Position numbers and translations under genes: made by a program. Positions 1-7,464 of a stretch of 38,038 nucleotides of DNA are shown here, piece after piece. This DNA is from Verrucomicrobiota bacterium. GTDB lineage: Bacteria; Verrucomicrobiota; Verrucomicrobiia; Opitutales; Seribacteraceae. The stretch is taken from NCBI GenBank assembly GCA_027593365.1, contig JAQCIX010000003.1:1-38038 (forward strand). The letters are read 5' to 3'. The stretch's first letter is position 1; each line of letters begins with the position of its first letter. The notes beneath the pieces are model-generated. The model had not been told where the DNA came from, did not search any database, and saw only the letters and a program-made list of their open reading frames with translations.

Positions 1-411
1 GTGGATTAAAACTAACTGATCATGTTTCATGGCCAGTTCTACATGGGCTTCCAGGCCGGAAATCTCATTAGGAGTAGATTTATGGAGGCCCGTCTCTCCG
101 ATTCCCAGGCAATTAGGTTTCTCTAAAAACTCGGGCATCTGACGGAGCACTTCATTGGTTAGCTCGACATTTTCCGCCTCCTTAGGATTCACCGCCACCC
201 AGCAAAAATGACGGATACCAAACTCAGCTGCCCGGGTAGGCTCAAATTCGGAGATTTGAGCAAAGTAATCAATAAAAGTCTCAGGATGTCTACGGTCAAA
301 ACCTGCCCAAAAAGCAGGCTCACAAACCGCAACCACGCCCGACATTGCCATTCGCTCGTAATCCTGAGCAGTACGGGCAATCGCATGATAATGAGGCTGA
401 ATAATTTGCAT
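1..411 (-). CDS. EboB-like TatD-family metal-dependent hydrolase (C-terminus beyond left edge)
   Basis: The gene is read leftward from an ATG at 411 and runs off the window, so only the first 137 residues are visible. The N-terminus has an HxH pair (H7, H9), followed by a block of the type VVAVCEPAFWAGF and then FGIRHFCWVAVNPKEAEN, GIGETGLH and LVLIH. This order is what I know from the TatD-like hydrolase of the ebo cluster (EboB). The HxH, the E of GIGETG and the last visible H are the expected metal ligands of the amidohydrolase fold. It lies 8 bases downstream of a small 78-residue gene and is probably co-transcribed with it. In other genomes the ebo operon is linked to export of a secondary metabolite or prenylated precursor; here only this end is seen, so substrate and role remain inferred. 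A generic TatD DNase is less likely because of the CEPAFW block. Confidence 0.8.
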   Translation of the reverse strand, partial: MQIIQPHYHAIARTAQDYERMAMSGVVAVCEPAFWAGFDRRHPETFIDYFAQISEFEPTRAAEFGIRHFCWVAVNPKEAENVELTNEVLRQMPEFLEKPNCLGIGETGLHKSTPNEISGLEAHVELAMKHDQLVLIH

Positions 412-419
412 GACTGGGG

Positions 420-656
420 TCAGTTAACTTGTGAAAATTGTTCGAGAAGTTGCGAAGTCCGATTGGCTTCAGGATGATCCTTCTGAGCCAAAGTAGTCAT
501 GGCACTCCTCAAAGCATCCAAACGTGGATCACTTACAGATTCATCGGCTGATCTTTTCACGGCCTCATCGTAGCGATCGAGCAAGGCCGCTACTTCCAAT
601 AAATCACGTCGGGCTTCTAGGTAGTATTGATCTAAGGTTTGCTTTGGGGTTAGCAT
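420..656 (-). CDS. Small conserved protein upstream of ebo-like hydrolase
   Basis: A 78-residue, highly charged, probably all-helical cytoplasmic protein with no signal peptide, membrane segment or cysteine. The N-terminal part (TPKQTLDQYYLEARRDLLEVA) is followed by an LDRYDEAV helix and a DPRLDALR motif. I recall similar small proteins beside TatD-like hydrolases in Planctomycetes and Verrucomicrobia, but I cannot name the family. It is much shorter than EboA as I know it, so I do not call it EboA. The start is the ATG at 656; upstream is T-rich with no Shine-Dalgarno. The spacing of 8 bases to the hydrolase strongly suggests one transcript and a shared function. Confidence 0.65.
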   Translation of the reverse strand: MLTPKQTLDQYYLEARRDLLEVAALLDRYDEAVKRSADESVSDPRLDALRSAMTTLAQKDHPEANRTSQLLEQFSQVN

Positions 657-697
657 AAAATGAAAGTCTCGGGTTAAAAGAGGAAAGCCAGAGAAGC

Positions 698-1069
698 CTA
701 GCTCGCTGGGATTAAAGAAGAATGATGGTGCAAAATTTTTGGATCACTGGACTCATCCACCAAAAATGAATACCTCGCAGGAAATTCCTGGCGGTCTGTA
801 CCCTCCCCGTGAAAAAATGTGTAAGTTCCAGTGTAGAGTACAAGGTGGCTGGAAAATTCCTCTCTTTTCTTACCTTCCAAATCAAAAGAAACACCGGCAC
901 CGGAACGAGAAGTAAACCCGGTAAAATAATCACGGATTCCATTTTCATCATCCACCGGCAGAGTGGAGAAGGTCGCCAACAAGCGGGCATTGGCCGCGTA
1001 CAAAGCACAGATTTGATCGACCTTGCCAGCATTCACAAATTCATTCCAAATATCAGGTAATTGATTCAT
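698..1069 (-). CDS. NTF2-like / SnoaL-like domain protein (CaMKII association-domain type)
   Basis: A 123-residue single-domain protein. It opens with an amphipathic helix (PDIWNEFVNAGKVDQICALY), then AANARLLATFS and the glycine/aromatic strand pattern of cone-shaped NTF2-like folds, and ends in ILHHHSSLIPAS. The terminal HHHSS-x-xP signature is typical of the bacterial proteins grouped with the CaMKII association domain / DUF4440 type. Such proteins dimerise and bind small ligands in a pocket; enzyme activity is unknown. It is a single gene between the ebo-like pair and the ArsC-like gene on the same strand, with gaps of 41 and 84 bases, so membership in one transcript is possible but not shown. 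No signal peptide, hence cytoplasmic. Confidence 0.65.
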   Translation of the reverse strand: MNQLPDIWNEFVNAGKVDQICALYAANARLLATFSTLPVDDENGIRDYFTGFTSRSGAGVSFDLEGKKREEFSSHLVLYTGTYTFFHGEGTDRQEFPARYSFLVDESSDPKILHHHSSLIPAS

Positions 1070-1153
1070 ATCATTTAAAACAGCGTCCTTAAGATACGAA
1101 AATGCTTAGATACAGACAAACACATTAGAAATGGCAGAATGAATTTTTGTATT

Positions 1154-1510
1154 CTACTTGAACACTTTATCCCAGTTTCCAGGATGAAAACCCTGAAGCC
1201 CAATACCCTTGCCAATTAAAACAGGTCTTTTAATCAGATTCCCATTTTTGTTCAAAAGATCGATCGCTTCCGCTTCAGATAGATCCAGTAAGCGATCCTT
1301 CATGTTCATTGCACGGTAATCCATGCCCGAAGTGTTAAATAACTTTCTTACATTTCCTTCGTGAACCTCTAGAAGCAGATTCAATTCTTGGCGAGACGGA
1401 GGTTGCTGACGAATAGGAATTGGGTCGTAAGCAATCTCATGAGCATCCATCCACTTACGGGCTTTAATGCAGCTTGAACATTTTTCGTATTCGTAAAATT
1501 TGAATTTCAT
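1154..1510 (-). CDS. ArsC/Spx-family (YffB-like) thioredoxin-fold protein
   Basis: A 118-residue thioredoxin-fold protein. It starts with a beta strand (KFKFYEYEKC) leading into a CSSC pair at residues 11-14, followed by a helix KARKWMDAH and the PIR and LF(N)TSG blocks known from the ArsC/Spx superfamily. It ends in a KRPVLIGKG strand typical of the C-terminal half. The CxxC resembles Spx/MgsR and YffB more than the single-cysteine classical arsenate reductases, and no ars genes are nearby, so arsenate reduction is not claimed. The start at 1510 gives the family's usual length. It is divergent from the M16 peptidase with 60 bases between start codons. Confidence 0.8.
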   Translation of the reverse strand: MKFKFYEYEKCSSCIKARKWMDAHEIAYDPIPIRQQPPSRQELNLLLEVHEGNVRKLFNTSGMDYRAMNMKDRLLDLSEAEAIDLLNKNGNLIKRPVLIGKGIGLQGFHPGNWDKVFK

Positions 1511-1526
1511 TGGTTATAAGATAGTG

Positions 1527-1554
1527 ATCATAAGTCTCCATTTTAAAAAAACAA
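1527..1554 (-). promoter_or_regulatory. Candidate sigma-70 promoter for the ArsC/Spx-like gene
   Basis: Reading the minus strand, TTGTTT (1549-1554) is followed by 16 bases and TATGAT (1527-1532). The predicted start of transcription would leave a leader of roughly 10 bases before the ATG at 1510. Matched by eye only. Confidence 0.3.
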
Positions 1555-1570
1555 CCTTCCCTACTCTCCA

Positions 1571-4486
1571 ATGAAGTCATTCCTGCATCCGGCAAAAGTC
1601 CTTTTCCTTTGTGTTTGGGCACTGACATGTTGCGAGAAATCTCCCCCCTCCGATCCTCTTTCCAACTCAAATCAATCATCCTCTATGCAAGTTTTGCAAA
1701 AAACCTTAGACAACGGATTAACCGTTTACCTTAGTCCCAATGCCGAAGAACCGAGATTTTATGCCGAAATCGTAACCCGGGCAGGAAGTAAACATGATCC
1801 ATCTACCAATACCGGTCTAGCCCATTACCTTGAGCATTTACTTTTCAAGGGTACCCAAACTTTTGGAACTGAAGATTACGCTGCTGAATCCCCAATTCTT
1901 AAAAAAATCAGTGATCTGTATGAAATCAGAGCCACGGAACAGAATGAGTCCAAACGAGAAGAAATCTACAAGGAAATCAACGCTCTTTCCACCGAGGCTT
2001 CCCAATTAGCCATACCGAATGAGATGGACCGAGTGTACGGGGATATGGGGGCAAAAGGTTTAAATGCCCATACCTGGCACGAAGAAACCGTTTACAAAAT
2101 AGATTTGCCATCCAATCGTTTGGAACATTGGGCCAAAATAGAAAGCGAACGATTTGCCCAACCCGTTTTTCGACTCTTTCACACTGAGCTCGAAACCGTT
2201 TACGAAGAGAAAAACCGTGCGATTGATAATAAGCACCGTTTAATTTACCGGGCTGTAAATAATCTTCTCTTCAAAGTTCATCCCTATGGCCAGCAATCTA
2301 CCCTTGGTACGGTAGAGCATCTGAAAAATCCATCTATCTATGCTATTGAGGATTTTTATTCTACGCACTATGTACCAGAAAATATGGCGATCTGCCTATC
2401 CGGAGATTTAGATCCGGATGAAACCTTTGCCATCATCGAGAAATACTTTTCGGGGTGGAAAAACCCAAACCAGCTTCGCCCGGAACCCGAGTGGGAGGAA
2501 GCCCCCTTGAGCGGACGCGAATTTGTACAGGTTGAATATCTGGGCGAGGAACAGGTTGTCATCGCCTTTCGTACCGCCCCAAGGCATCACCAAGATTACG
2601 CAGCTCTTCGACTGATTGATATGATTCTAGATAATTCTGTCGCTGGCCTGATCAACCTCGACTTAGTCGATAAACAAAAAGTGAGATCCGCAGGTTGCTA
2701 TCCTCAAAACATGAACGATTACGGGGCACATTTTCTCTATGGAGTGCCCAAAAAAGATCAAACTTTGGAACAAGTGGAAGCCTTACTTCTGGAACAAGTG
2801 GACCGAATCAAAAGGGGCGATTTTGACTCATGGATTCTCAGTGCGGTGATTAATGACTTTAAGAAAAGACAAAAAGAAAATTACGAGCGGAACGATAAGC
2901 GTGTCGAACTGCTCCGGGATACTTTCCTTGCTTTTGTAGATTGGGAGGTAACCCTCAACGAAATCCCTGAACTTGAACAGGTCACCAAGGAGGACATCAC
3001 CCGAGTTGCCCAAAAATATTACAACGAGGACTATGTGGTAGGTTTTCGAGTAGACGCCCAACATGACTTACCCTCGATCGAGAAACCACCGATTGATCCT
3101 CTGTCCATAGATCCCAACAAGGAATCTAACTTCATGCAGCAGGTCAAAGAATTACCTTTTGATGCTTTGAAGCCCAAATTTTTGAAAGAAGAAAAAGATT
3201 TCACCCTTCATCCAATCTCCCCTGATGTCCGATTAATTCACGCATTTAATCCACTCAACGATCTGTTTAATTTGGAAGTTCGAATGGAAATGGGTTTTGA
3301 TCATCAACCCCTTCTTTCCTTTGCCAAGAGGATGTTGGACCGGGCTGGTGCTGGATCGATGAATTCAGAAGAACTCAAAGTCGAGTGGTACAAACTAGGC
3401 ACGGACTTTGCCTTTGGCATTCAGGAGCACTTTTCAAACTTTTCTATCAATGGATTGGATGAAAATTTTCAGGCCTCCATCGGATTATGTGAAGATCATT
3501 TTTTGCACCCTTATTCATCTGATGAAGTTTGGAATCAAACCAAAGGGATTATCCTTTCGGAACGGGATGATGAGCAAAAAGACCCCAACGCCCTTTCTCA
3601 TGCGCTAGCTCATTTCCATAGATACGGAGAACATTCAAGGTACTTGAAAAGGGCATCGGATGATGAACTTAATCAGTCCACGATCGTTTCCCTTTCCCAA
3701 GTCCTCAAACAAACCGTTTCCTCCCCCCGCACGGTTTTATATTTCGGACCCAAGCCCCCTCTAGAGGTGGTCTCATTACTGAAGGATTCATTCATTGGAC
3801 AACAGCCCAAAAATCAGCCTCAACCCATCGAACCCGACCGATCGATCAATCCTTCAGATAATCAAGTTTTCTTTGTGCACAAAGAAATGGCTCAAGCTCA
3901 GGTACGTCTTGAGTTTTCATCCGGGTTATTGGATGAGTCCATCACGCCCTCCGTTCAGATTTTTAACGAGTATTTTGGAGGAGGTATGGCTGGGTTGGTT
4001 TTTCAGGAACTTCGCGAAGCCAGAGCTCTCGCATATTCTGCGTGGGCAAGATTCTTTACACCAACCCGCCCGAATGAGGAAAATGTGTTGGTTGGGTCCA
4101 TTGGTTGCCAGGCTGACAAAACCTTGGATGCGGTGCATGCATTCCTTTCTTTACTCAAAGATATGCCACTAAATTCTAACCGATGGTCGTCTGCTCAAAC
4201 TTCTCTACTCAGCACCTACCGGACCAACCCGATTGCATCGCGTGCAATCCCTGGCTTTGTCTATGATGTGGACGCATTGGGACTCAAGATGGACCCACGG
4301 GAATCTCGTTTTCAAAGATTGGAGGAAGCAAACATGAAAGAGTTCGAAAATTTTTACTCCAAAAGAATTCAATCCCGCCCGATCCTCTTTTCCATTGTTG
4401 GAGACTCTACTAAAATTGACCAAAGCGAACTCGGGAAACTGGGCACACTCACCCGCATAGAGGCTAAAGATTTATTTCGTAGGTAG
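1571..4486 (+). CDS. M16-family (pitrilysin/insulinase) zinc metallopeptidase, two-repeat form
   Basis: A 971-residue secreted peptidase. The first about 20 residues are a hydrophobic signal sequence ending in two cysteines; the lipobox is imperfect, so lipid attachment is uncertain. The inverted zinc motif HxxEH is HYLEH at residues 85-89, and the expected third ligand is a glutamate in the ELETVYEEKNR segment near residues 206-213. A second, non-catalytic M16 half follows from about residue 550, with the conserved FQELREARALAYSA block near the C-terminus that shapes the peptide-binding clamp. The length fits the long two-repeat M16 class acting in the periplasm on peptides or unfolded proteins. 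The start at 1571 includes the signal sequence. It is a single gene, converging on the next gene with 14 bases between stops. Confidence 0.9.
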   Translation: MKSFLHPAKVLFLCVWALTCCEKSPPSDPLSNSNQSSSMQVLQKTLDNGLTVYLSPNAEEPRFYAEIVTRAGSKHDPSTNTGLAHYLEHLLFKGTQTFGTEDYAAESPILKKISDLYEIRATEQNESKREEIYKEINALSTEASQLAIPNEMDRVYGDMGAKGLNAHTWHEETVYKIDLPSNRLEHWAKIESERFAQPVFRLFHTELETVYEEKNRAIDNKHRLIYRAVNNLLFKVHPYGQQSTLGTVEHLKNPSIYAIEDFYSTHYVPENMAICLSGDLDPDETFAIIEKYFSGWKNPNQLRPEPEWEEAPLSGREFVQVEYLGEEQVVIAFRTAPRHHQDYAALRLIDMILDNSVAGLINLDLVDKQKVRSAGCYPQNMNDYGAHFLYGVPKKDQTLEQVEALLLEQVDRIKRGDFDSWILSAVINDFKKRQKENYERNDKRVELLRDTFLAFVDWEVTLNEIPELEQVTKEDITRVAQKYYNEDYVVGFRVDAQHDLPSIEKPPIDPLSIDPNKESNFMQQVKELPFDALKPKFLKEEKDFTLHPISPDVRLIHAFNPLNDLFNLEVRMEMGFDHQPLLSFAKRMLDRAGAGSMNSEELKVEWYKLGTDFAFGIQEHFSNFSINGLDENFQASIGLCEDHFLHPYSSDEVWNQTKGIILSERDDEQKDPNALSHALAHFHRYGEHSRYLKRASDDELNQSTIVSLSQVLKQTVSSPRTVLYFGPKPPLEVVSLLKDSFIGQQPKNQPQPIEPDRSINPSDNQVFFVHKEMAQAQVRLEFSSGLLDESITPSVQIFNEYFGGGMAGLVFQELREARALAYSAWARFFTPTRPNEENVLVGSIGCQADKTLDAVHAFLSLLKDMPLNSNRWSSAQTSLLSTYRTNPIASRAIPGFVYDVDALGLKMDPRESRFQRLEEANMKEFENFYSKRIQSRPILFSIVGDSTKIDQSELGKLGTLTRIEAKDLFRR

Positions 4487-4500
4487 TGGCTTTGAAATTT

Positions 4501-4989
4501 TTATTGGGCACCCCTTGGTTGCTCAGGCATCATTCCATCAGAGGGTGGATACAATCGCGCATCATCTTGCTCCGCAATATCCTTCACTTGGCTTGCTGGT
4601 GCAGTATCAACAGATGCTTCCAACTTCTCATTGATATCAGGCAAGTTCAATACTTTGCGGAAGAAGTTAAACACCTTGGCACATTCTGACTTTTTTTGCT
4701 CCGGAGTGTTTAACTTGAGCAATAACTTTTCGCTCTTTCCAGTAGCCAAATCCGTCATAAAGCAGTTGCAACTTGATTGACTCTTGGCACCTGTAGGAAA
4801 CTCGGTCACATCGATCATTCCGATCGGTCGGCTTGCCATTTCAGCATCAATCAACTCCATTCTTAAGGACACACGATTCTTTTCGAAATTAAACATCCTT
4901 AAAGTACTCACTCTTTGCGAACTGTCCTGTTTTAGCATCGTGACCATTCCGGCTCGTAAAGAGTTTACAATTTCAACTGCTCGATTCAT
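4501..4989 (-). CDS. Uncharacterised 162-residue protein
   Basis: I do not recognise this protein. It has no signal peptide or membrane helix. The N-terminal half is helical and basic, the centre has a C-x-C pair (SSCNCF), and the C-terminal 40 residues are acidic, proline-rich and probably disordered (PPSDGMMPEQ). The amino-acid mix and unbroken frame look like a real gene, and it ends 14 bases from the M16 peptidase on the opposite strand, as other convergent pairs do here. The upstream 639 bases are gene-poor, so it should have its own promoter there. PilZ-like or chaperone-like roles could be imagined, but nothing in the sequence decides it. Confidence 0.6.
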   Translation of the reverse strand: MNRAVEIVNSLRAGMVTMLKQDSSQRVSTLRMFNFEKNRVSLRMELIDAEMASRPIGMIDVTEFPTGAKSQSSCNCFMTDLATGKSEKLLLKLNTPEQKKSECAKVFNFFRKVLNLPDINEKLEASVDTAPASQVKDIAEQDDARLYPPSDGMMPEQPRGAQ

Positions 4990-5584
4990 GGGGTTTGTAA
5001 ATCATTATAATTATCAGAATTGTAGCAATCGAATTATGGAAAGAATCTTGTTCTCTTCAGGATTCTATATTTCATCATAACCAAGGGATGAATTTGATTA
5101 TCATTCATTCGATCACTTGCAGACATGCTCACGAAAGTTCAATTGTCTGATTTGAGGTTAAATAAATGCAAATTAACTTTCAGGCTGGATAACCGAGCTT
5201 CGTTATCAATCAGATATTTTTGAGCCTATCATACTCTAAATATTTCCGCTCAAAAGACAGACATTACACTTTTCAAAAGTCCTGATTCACAAGAAATAGA
5301 ATCTATTTGAGCAAAAGAATTGATCGGGCGATACGATCCAAATGCCTTCGGAAAAAATAGGCTCACCCCATCCGAGACGACCTCATCTGAAAAATGTTTA
5401 CCGGAGCAAAAAAATAAAAGAGTGAGGCCAAGCTTCGACCTGAACTCATAGATTTGGAGGAATTCAACCGGAGGGCAAAGCCGTGGTACTCATCCAGGCG
5501 TTCCTTGAAAGAAGTTGCTGAAAGCTTGTGATTATATTGATTCATCTGCCTTAGTTTCTTCGATGGAAGTCAGATATATCGGAA
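4990..5584. other. Gene-poor gap with no confident gene
   Basis: This AT-rich stretch before the tRNA-Lys promoter holds no confident gene. I see an imperfect inverted repeat GATAAC-8 nt-GTTATC (5188-5207). There is also a short coding-like stretch on the plus strand (5418-5528, 37 codons ending in TGA, no start codon) that may be a remnant; it is treated as a finding. A 60-residue minus-strand frame (5363-5545) crosses the same bases and is not convincing. Confidence 0.5.
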
Positions 5585-5613
5585 TTGACGCTCCCTCTTC
5601 TCTATAATATAAC
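5585..5613 (+). promoter_or_regulatory. Sigma-70-type promoter of tRNA-Lys
   Basis: TTGACG (5585-5590) and TATAAC (5608-5613) are separated by exactly 17 bases, close to the bacterial consensus. The mature tRNA begins 15 bases after the -10 box, which fits a short 5' leader. A perfect TATAAT sits at 5603-5608, but its spacing to the -35 box would be only 12. Confidence 0.65.
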
Positions 5614-5628
5614 AATCCGCTTGCTTGC

Positions 5629-5704
5629 GGGTCGGTAGCTCAATCGGTAGAGCAGTGGCCTTTTAAGCCATTGGTTCCGGGTTCGAGTCCCGGCCGGCCT
5701 ACCA
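5629..5704 (+). tRNA. tRNA-Lys (anticodon UUU)
   Basis: A full cloverleaf can be drawn. The acceptor stem GGGTCGG pairs with CCGGCCT (two G-U pairs), followed by discriminator A and an encoded CCA. The anticodon stem GTGGC/GCCAT holds the loop CTTTTAA with anticodon TTT. The T arm is CCGGG-TTCGAGT-CCCGG. It is preceded by its own promoter and faces the acyl-activating gene, with 28 bases between the CCA and that gene's stop codon. No direct repeat of the 3' end was seen nearby, so there is no sign of an integrated element. Confidence 0.95.
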
Positions 5705-5732
5705 AGCGACTTGTTTCGCACCCCAAGCAATC

Positions 5733-7316
5733 TCAACCGTTCGCCACAAGCTCGGAACTGAGCTCTCGAATACATTGCCAGTCTATTTTCCCAGTTCCGA
5801 GTGTAGGGATCGTTTCCACGACCACATATACCCTTGGAATCCAAAGGTTCGGAATCCCTTTATCCCTAAGTTTAAGCTTAAGTTCTTTTGACTTGATATC
5901 AAAAGTACTAAGAACAACTAGTTTTTCCCCCTTTTGTTCATCCTGTACCGCACAAACAACTAATTTGGGCTGTTCCTCATTGGGGAGGTTGAGCAGAGCT
6001 AAAATTTCTTCCTCTACTTTAGCATGCGGAACCATTTCACCCCCAATTTTTGAAAACCTTGATGCCCTACCCTCAATCCATAAAAACCCTTCTTGATCCA
6101 GTCTCCCTAGATCCCCTGTACGGAACCAACCATCTGAACTCAGAACCTTTTTGGATAATACATCATCTTCCCAATAACCTCTGAAAACATTAGGTCCCCT
6201 AAAACAGAGAACACCCCCCTCCTCTCGATTGGTTTCTTTACCATTCTCGGGGTCGATGGTTTTACACTCAATTCCCTGAAGCAATCGTCCGACGGATGCC
6301 TCTTTTTTCTGATTACCCGGTAAATTAAATGAAATAGCTGGAGAAGTCTCTGTTAGCCCGTACCCCTCCAAGTATTCGCATGCTACCTTCTTCTCCCATT
6401 GAGTGCTGAATCCTGGAGGACTTTTTTCGGCTCCACTGACAACATATTTCACACTTAATAAATCCTCTTCATTCGCTAAATTTAAATACCCCCGTAAAAA
6501 GGTTGGGGTACCGAGAAGGATCTCAACTTTTTGTTCCCGAATAGCTTTCAAGCTTAGTTTACTATCCAAGGGACTCGGGGTGCAGACAAGTACCATACCA
6601 CGCAAGGTTGAAAAAATCATTCCCACACATAGCCCAAAACAATGGAAAAAAGGGAGATTAAGTAGAACCTTGGTATCTTCCTCAAATAAATTTAAAGCAG
6701 ACATTTGTTCGCAATTAGCGAGGATATTGGAGTGACTCAGAGGCACACCTTTAGGCTTACCCGAACTTCCACTTGTGAAAAGTAATACCGCAGTTTTGCT
6801 TCCTCCAATTCTTGGAATTTTAAAGCTGGCCCGCACCCATCTTGGGAAAAAAAGCACTTTTACATAAGTAATAAAAATTAAGAACTTCTTTTTAATGAAA
6901 TCCTTCAGAACTTGATCAACCAAGATACAATCTCTTGGCCACGGAAACTCGGGGAATTTTTGCATGATTGGCGTTGCCGTTATCACAGCTTTTAATCCCG
7001 TCCTTTGAATAATTTCTGCGTTTATATGATACCCCAAAGTGAAGTTAAGATTAACTGGAACACGGTCACTCAGAAAGAGGGCCAAATTGGATAAAATTCC
7101 TCCGAAACCAGCAGGAAGCACCACACCCACACGCTTTTCTGCACCAAGTCTTTGGTTAAGGAAAGCACTGAAGAGCAGAGAAAGGGTAAGAGTCATGCCT
7201 CGACTCAATTTTTTGGGAAGAGGGAGTCCGTAATCAGAAATAAATTCCTTAAAGGGAGCACTCCTTAAGGAATCAAAAAGTTTACTAGCCAGATGACTAT
7301 TAAGTGAAGAAGACAC
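5733..7316 (-). CDS. AMP-forming acyl-activating enzyme, Aas-like acyl-ACP/CoA synthetase
   Basis: A 527-residue ANL-superfamily adenylate-forming enzyme. The phosphate loop LLFTSGSSGKPKG is at residues 178-190, GYGLTETSP is in the middle, and RTGDLGRLDQEG plus GRASRFSKIGGEMV form the hinge to the C-terminal lid. The lid ends in GTGKIDW with the catalytic lysine. The FSKIGGEMV hinge resembles the synthetase half of Aas (2-acylglycerophosphoethanolamine acyltransferase / acyl-ACP synthetase), so a fatty acid is the likely substrate. The PlsC acyltransferase half found in bifunctional Aas is absent and not encoded next door. The start is a GTG at 7316 with no Shine-Dalgarno. The gene stands alone, divergent from citramalate synthase. 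Confidence 0.82.
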   Translation of the reverse strand: MSSSLNSHLASKLFDSLRSAPFKEFISDYGLPLPKKLSRGMTLTLSLLFSAFLNQRLGAEKRVGVVLPAGFGGILSNLALFLSDRVPVNLNFTLGYHINAEIIQRTGLKAVITATPIMQKFPEFPWPRDCILVDQVLKDFIKKKFLIFITYVKVLFFPRWVRASFKIPRIGGSKTAVLLFTSGSSGKPKGVPLSHSNILANCEQMSALNLFEEDTKVLLNLPFFHCFGLCVGMIFSTLRGMVLVCTPSPLDSKLSLKAIREQKVEILLGTPTFLRGYLNLANEEDLLSVKYVVSGAEKSPPGFSTQWEKKVACEYLEGYGLTETSPAISFNLPGNQKKEASVGRLLQGIECKTIDPENGKETNREEGGVLCFRGPNVFRGYWEDDVLSKKVLSSDGWFRTGDLGRLDQEGFLWIEGRASRFSKIGGEMVPHAKVEEEILALLNLPNEEQPKLVVCAVQDEQKGEKLVVLSTFDIKSKELKLKLRDKGIPNLWIPRVYVVVETIPTLGTGKIDWQCIRELSSELVANG

Positions 7317-7411
7317 ACCGAAACCCTAGGATAAATAAATGAGCATTGCCAACCTCATAGAAGAAACTCTGTGATTCGCTTGGTACCTTCCAAGAGCTTG
7401 TTAACTATCCC

Positions 7412-7440
7412 TTGCACCCTTTTGCACGAAGTACTATTTA
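7412..7440 (+). promoter_or_regulatory. Candidate promoter for citramalate synthase
   Basis: TTGCAC (7412-7417), a 17-base spacer and TATTTA (7435-7440) lie 24 bases upstream of the ATG. A second TTGCAC copy starts 10 bases later (7422-7427), about one helical turn, and could be part of an operator. By-eye match only. Confidence 0.3.
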
Positions 7441-7464
7441 TAACAATGCACCAGTTATATAAAT

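Noticed and set aside
1464-1679. 71-residue minus-strand frame over the start of the M16 gene
   Set aside because: It overlaps the starts of two well supported genes (ArsC-like and M16 peptidase) and has no protein-like pattern.
5188-5207. Inverted repeat GATAAC-8 nt-GTTATC as an operator or terminator
   Set aside because: Only 6 bp, no T-run, and no gene start nearby on either strand; likely to occur by chance.
5363-5545. 60-residue minus-strand frame in the gap before tRNA-Lys
   Set aside because: No start context, no recognisable motif, and it shares its bases with a better-looking plus-strand stretch.
5603-5608. Perfect TATAAT as -10 box for tRNA-Lys
   Set aside because: Only 12 bases from the TTGACG -35 box; the overlapping TATAAC at 5608-5613 has the ideal 17-base spacing.
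5602-5844. 80-residue minus-strand frame across tRNA-Lys
   Set aside because: It is antisense to a complete tRNA gene and overlaps the 3' end of the acyl-activating gene; its PAGTRTRNQWLKRPLL stretch is the usual false translation of a tRNA.
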